Assembly: GCA_900764105.1 (NCBI GenBank)
Contig: CAAFMS010000002.1
Coordinates: 1-16,426, forward strand
Source: Clostridia bacterium
GTDB lineage: Bacteria > Bacillota > Clostridia > Christensenellales > Borkfalkiaceae
Direction: 5' to 3'
DNA: 16,426 bases
Made by a program: the position numbers and the translations under genes
The notes under the pieces: model-generated
Database searches by the model: none
Told to the model about the DNA's origin: nothing
Seen by the model: the letters and a program-made list of their open reading frames with translations, nothing else
Part shown: positions 14,695 to 16,426 of the stretch, one piece after another
How positions within the stretch are numbered: the first letter of the stretch is position 1
Layout: each line of letters opens with the position of its first letter

Positions 14695-15507
14695 TTATGC
14701 AAATATCGGACTTATAAGCAGATCGTACTCCCCCTTACTCTTAAAATCGGAAGAGGTAAGACCTATCATTACGTTATATATTATATTCGGCTTTTCTCCG
14801 TTATATATCTCTAATTTATCTATTTTATATACGGTAACCAACTTTTTCCCCGAAACGGTCGAAAGCATTACGCAATCGGAGAAAAGCCCTTTTAAAACGC
14901 CCGACTTTTTCAGAAGTTTAGAAAATTCTTCCGAGCATACGGCGACGGGCGAATCGTCGTATTTCAGTCTGTTGCCGCTGTCGATAAACGCGTTTGCCGT
15001 AATCGCAGTATCACCGACCCATATTCTGCATTTCCTGACGTATTCGACGACTTCCTTTTTGCCGTAAATTATTTTTATAAGGCGTTTTGCGACTAAGTAT
15101 ATTATCCATACAATAACCAAAATCAAGCATAGCGGCAGACCCGAATCGTTGGAATACGTCCATTTATCGAAATCAACCCCGAAGGCGTAAAAGCAGGCGA
15201 ACACTGCTCCGCCGAATAAAAACGTCATAAACAGAAAGACGTAAAAGCACCTTATGTACGACTTAAAATCATTAAACTTACCCGAAACAAAAACCATCAG
15301 AAGTCCGATTAAAAGTTTCACGATAAGCGAAAACCCGTCGTTTAGTTTAAATATCGGTAGAACGGCGGCGAAAATGCTGCCTATACACGCCGATAAAAAT
15401 ACTCCCCTTTTTTTAGTTTCGAGTTTCAGCGTTCCTCTCGCGATTTTTATCAGCATACAGTCTATGACGAAGTTGTCCGCGAGAACGTACTCGACGTAAG
15501 CGATCAT
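14695..15507 (-). CDS. spoIIGA: SpoIIGA, sigma-E pro-sequence processing aspartic protease
   Basis: Membrane protease of 270 residues that cleaves the pro-sequence of SigE after polar septation. The N-terminal half has about five hydrophobic helices (1-20, 36-53, 61-76, 87-110, 125-143). The C-terminal half is a retropepsin-like domain with AFIDSGNRLKYDDSP (173-187); Asp176 is the catalytic aspartate. The gene stands directly before sigE, as in other spore formers. Family N-termini correspond to MIAYVEYVLADNF, so I start at the ATG at 15507; a TTG at 15537 would add ten unsupported residues. Odd: GGAG is only one base from this ATG, too close for normal initiation, and a TATAAT lies 7 bases upstream of it, so the transcript may have almost no leader. 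Confidence 0.95.
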   Translation of the reverse strand: MIAYVEYVLADNFVIDCMLIKIARGTLKLETKKRGVFLSACIGSIFAAVLPIFKLNDGFSLIVKLLIGLLMVFVSGKFNDFKSYIRCFYVFLFMTFLFGGAVFACFYAFGVDFDKWTYSNDSGLPLCLILVIVWIIYLVAKRLIKIIYGKKEVVEYVRKCRIWVGDTAITANAFIDSGNRLKYDDSPVAVCSEEFSKLLKKSGVLKGLFSDCVMLSTVSGKKLVTVYKIDKLEIYNGEKPNIIYNVMIGLTSSDFKSKGEYDLLISPIFA

Positions 15508-15513
15508 ACTCCG

Positions 15514-15547
15514 ATTATAACTCTTACTAAAAAGCAAAAATTTGCAA
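15514..15547 (-). promoter_or_regulatory. Candidate spoIIG-type promoter with 22-bp spacer
   Basis: On the minus strand TATAAT (15519-15514) is preceded by TTGCAA (15547-15542) with 22 bases between them. The spoIIG promoter of Bacillus subtilis is known for a 22-bp spacer and activation by phosphorylated Spo0A. Farther upstream the opposite strand has TTTGTCAAC (15570-15578), seven of nine positions of the Spo0A box TTTGTCGAA. The -10 box would place the start of transcription at or beside the ATG at 15507. The spacer match could be a coincidence in AT-rich DNA. Confidence 0.45.
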
Positions 15548-15590
15548 GTTTTGTTACTTTTGATAATTTTTTGTCAACCTCGCTATTTAT

Positions 15591-15619
15591 TTGACATCAT
15601 AATTTCAAAGTGGTAAAAT
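15591..15619 (+). promoter_or_regulatory. Sigma-A-like promoter of the TetR-family gene
   Basis: Consensus -35 TTGACA (15591-15596), a 17-base spacer and -10 TAAAAT (15614-15619). Transcription would start near 15626, about 28 bases before the ATG. It is divergent from spoIIGA within a 146-base shared region. Confidence 0.8.
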
Positions 15620-15625
15620 ACAAAT

Positions 15626-15641
15626 AATAACAGCCGTTATT
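15626..15641 (+). promoter_or_regulatory. Palindrome at the TetR-gene transcription start, candidate operator
   Basis: AATAAC and GTTATT form perfect inverted arms around AGCC, 16 bases in all, exactly at the predicted start of transcription. TetR-family repressors commonly bind such palindromes to control themselves. The binding protein is inferred from position only. Confidence 0.45.
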
Positions 15642-15653
15642 TTTTGGAGTATT

Positions 15654-16223
15654 ATGGCAAACGTAAAAAAGAACACGAGAGAAAGCCTTGTAAAAAAGGC
15701 TGTCGAAATGGTAAAAGAACGAGGAATAGATAGTCTCGGAATAAGAAGTTTCGCGGAATACGCGGGCATCTCTACGCAACCCGTCTACTTAAATTTCGGG
15801 AGTTTTCAAGGACTTAAAGAAGCCGTAATAAGCGAAATAAACGACTTATACGAGGACTTTTCAAAAAAAGAGATTGAAAAAGGCAAGTATCCGCCCTACA
15901 AAGCGAGCGGCGTTGCTTACGTCAATTTCGCGAGGGTTCACCCGGAACTATTCAAGATTTTGTTTATGCGTTCGAGAAAGGGCGAGGCAACTAAAAAGGC
16001 GGACGAATACTTCGACGAAAAAGCGAGAGAGGTTTCAAACAATCTCGGACTCGAAGAGAAAAAGGCGAGAGACTTTCACTTTCTTATGTGGGTTATCGTC
16101 CACGGAATGGCAACGCAGATCGCTACCGACTATCTGTCGATAGACGAAGAAACGGTGTCCGAAGTACTGACAAGAGCGTATACGGCGTTAGCCGATAAAA
16201 ACCCCAACCGAACCCGCCTCTAA
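15654..16223 (+). CDS. TetR-family transcriptional regulator (WHG-type C-terminal domain)
   Basis: DNA-binding repressor of 189 residues. The N-terminal helix-turn-helix spans about 8-54, with IRSFAEYAGISTQPVYLNF (30-48) as the recognition part. The C-terminal ligand/dimer domain contains AYVNFARVHPELFKILFM and MWVIVHGMATQIATDYLSI, typical of the WHG subgroup of TetR regulators. The ATG at 15654 has GGAG four bases upstream, a rather short spacing. It is transcribed divergently from spoIIGA and no transporter or enzyme target follows within the window, so the target is unknown; self-regulation through the palindrome at 15626-15641 is plausible. Its stop codon lies inside a long inverted repeat (16217-16323). 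Confidence 0.92.
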   Translation: MANVKKNTRESLVKKAVEMVKERGIDSLGIRSFAEYAGISTQPVYLNFGSFQGLKEAVISEINDLYEDFSKKEIEKGKYPPYKASGVAYVNFARVHPELFKILFMRSRKGEATKKADEYFDEKAREVSNNLGLEEKKARDFHFLMWVIVHGMATQIATDYLSIDEETVSEVLTRAYTALADKNPNRTRL

Positions 16224-16323
16224 GCCGTCTTTTTAACGCTTTGCGGCAAATTCTCGCTTGAAGTACGTTAAGTACGTCTGCGTTTGCCTTTACCACAAAT
16301 CATTTAAAAATACGGCTTAGAGG
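16217..16323. repeat. Long imperfect inverted repeat overlapping the end of the TetR gene
   Basis: Left arm CCTCTAAGCCGTCTTTTTAA (16217-16236) matches the complement of 16304-16323 at 19 of 20 positions. Nested shorter pairs lie inside: GGCAAA (16245-16250) with TTTGCC (16283-16288), and GTAC (16263-16266) with GTAC (16272-16275), all centred near 16267-16270. The whole 107 bases can therefore fold as one broken hairpin. The last two codons and the TAA of the TetR gene are part of the left arm. No coding capacity and no T-run of a normal terminator. It may be a small mobile or intergenic repeat element. Confidence 0.65.
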
Positions 16324-16345
16324 TTGCCCTATATATTAACTCGAC

Positions 16346-16426
16346 GATACCGCAAATTTTCAGGCGTAGATTACGTTTAAGTCGCGGCGTTTCCGTGGGT
16401 TAGTATACAAATACAAGCCACGGAAA
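16346..16426. repeat. Second repeat-rich segment with a hairpin at the window edge
   Basis: TTTCCGTGG (16390-16398) and CCACGGAAA (16418-16426) pair perfectly over a 19-base loop and run to the last base of the window. Just before, CGCAAATTTTCAGGCGTAG (from about 16352) with TTACGTTTAAGTCG resembles GCAAATTCTCGCTTGAAG with TACGTTAAGTACG inside the previous repeat (16246-16277), so this may be a diverged second copy. No gene is seen from 16224 to 16426. Confidence 0.45.

Noticed and set aside
1..16426. CRISPR array, tRNA or rRNA genes
   Set aside because: I saw no regularly spaced direct repeats and no rRNA or tRNA-like sequence on reading; an exhaustive tRNA scan was not possible.

Overview
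The window looks like a Bacillota (Firmicutes) chromosome of the clostridial type, from a lineage with endospore-former ancestry. The evidence is a spoIIGA-sigE-sigG gene set in its conserved order, Gram-positive style Shine-Dalgarno sequences and sigma-A-like promoters, and a DUF4368-type large serine recombinase of the kind carried by Clostridia mobile elements. I cannot name a genus from the sequence alone.

Layout. (1) 1-1771: the end of a probable integrative element. A complete large serine recombinase on the plus strand is followed by a strong hairpin at 1737-1771. (2) 1817-13309: one compact minus-strand operon of eleven genes for a surface polysaccharide, transcribed right to left from a good promoter at 13362-13390. 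In transcription order it encodes a DegT-type sugar aminotransferase, a PglC/WcaJ-type phosphoglycosyl transferase, a GT2 glycosyltransferase, a LicD-family phosphotransferase, an IspD/TarI-family cytidylyltransferase, an extended SDR (NAD-dependent epimerase/dehydratase), a second GT2, a GT4, a Wzy-like polymerase, a second GT4 and a Wzx-like flippase. Genes overlap or sit a few bases apart, apart from one 67-base gap before the second GT2. Base composition runs from GC-rich at the promoter-proximal genes to very AT-rich at the distal ones. (3) 13310-13600: an intergenic segment with the operon promoter, a 111-bp TA-flanked inverted-repeat element that looks like a MITE, and a clear rho-independent terminator for the sporulation genes. 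(4) 13601-15507: spoIIGA, sigE and a sigG that stops after about 96 conserved residues, all on the minus strand. (5) 15508-16426: an intergenic region shared with a divergent TetR-family regulator that has its own promoter and a palindrome at the predicted start of transcription, then a 200-bp stretch rich in inverted repeats.

How the genes work together. The polysaccharide operon has a lipid-linked repeat-unit (Wzx/Wzy-type) logic. The phosphoglycosyl transferase starts the unit on undecaprenyl phosphate, four glycosyltransferases extend it, the LicD/IspD/SDR trio probably makes and attaches a CDP-activated phospho-substituent, the flippase exports it and the Wzy protein polymerises it. No 4,6-dehydratase clearly feeding the aminotransferase, no acetyltransferase and no Wzd/Wze-type kinase regulators are present here, so those steps must come from elsewhere.

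The most notable points are the sigG truncation exactly where the polysaccharide-side DNA begins, the TA-flanked MITE-like element beside it, the LicD-IspD-SDR cassette, and a spoIIGA upstream region with -35 and -10 elements 22 bp apart, as known for the Spo0A-activated spoIIG promoter of Bacillus subtilis.
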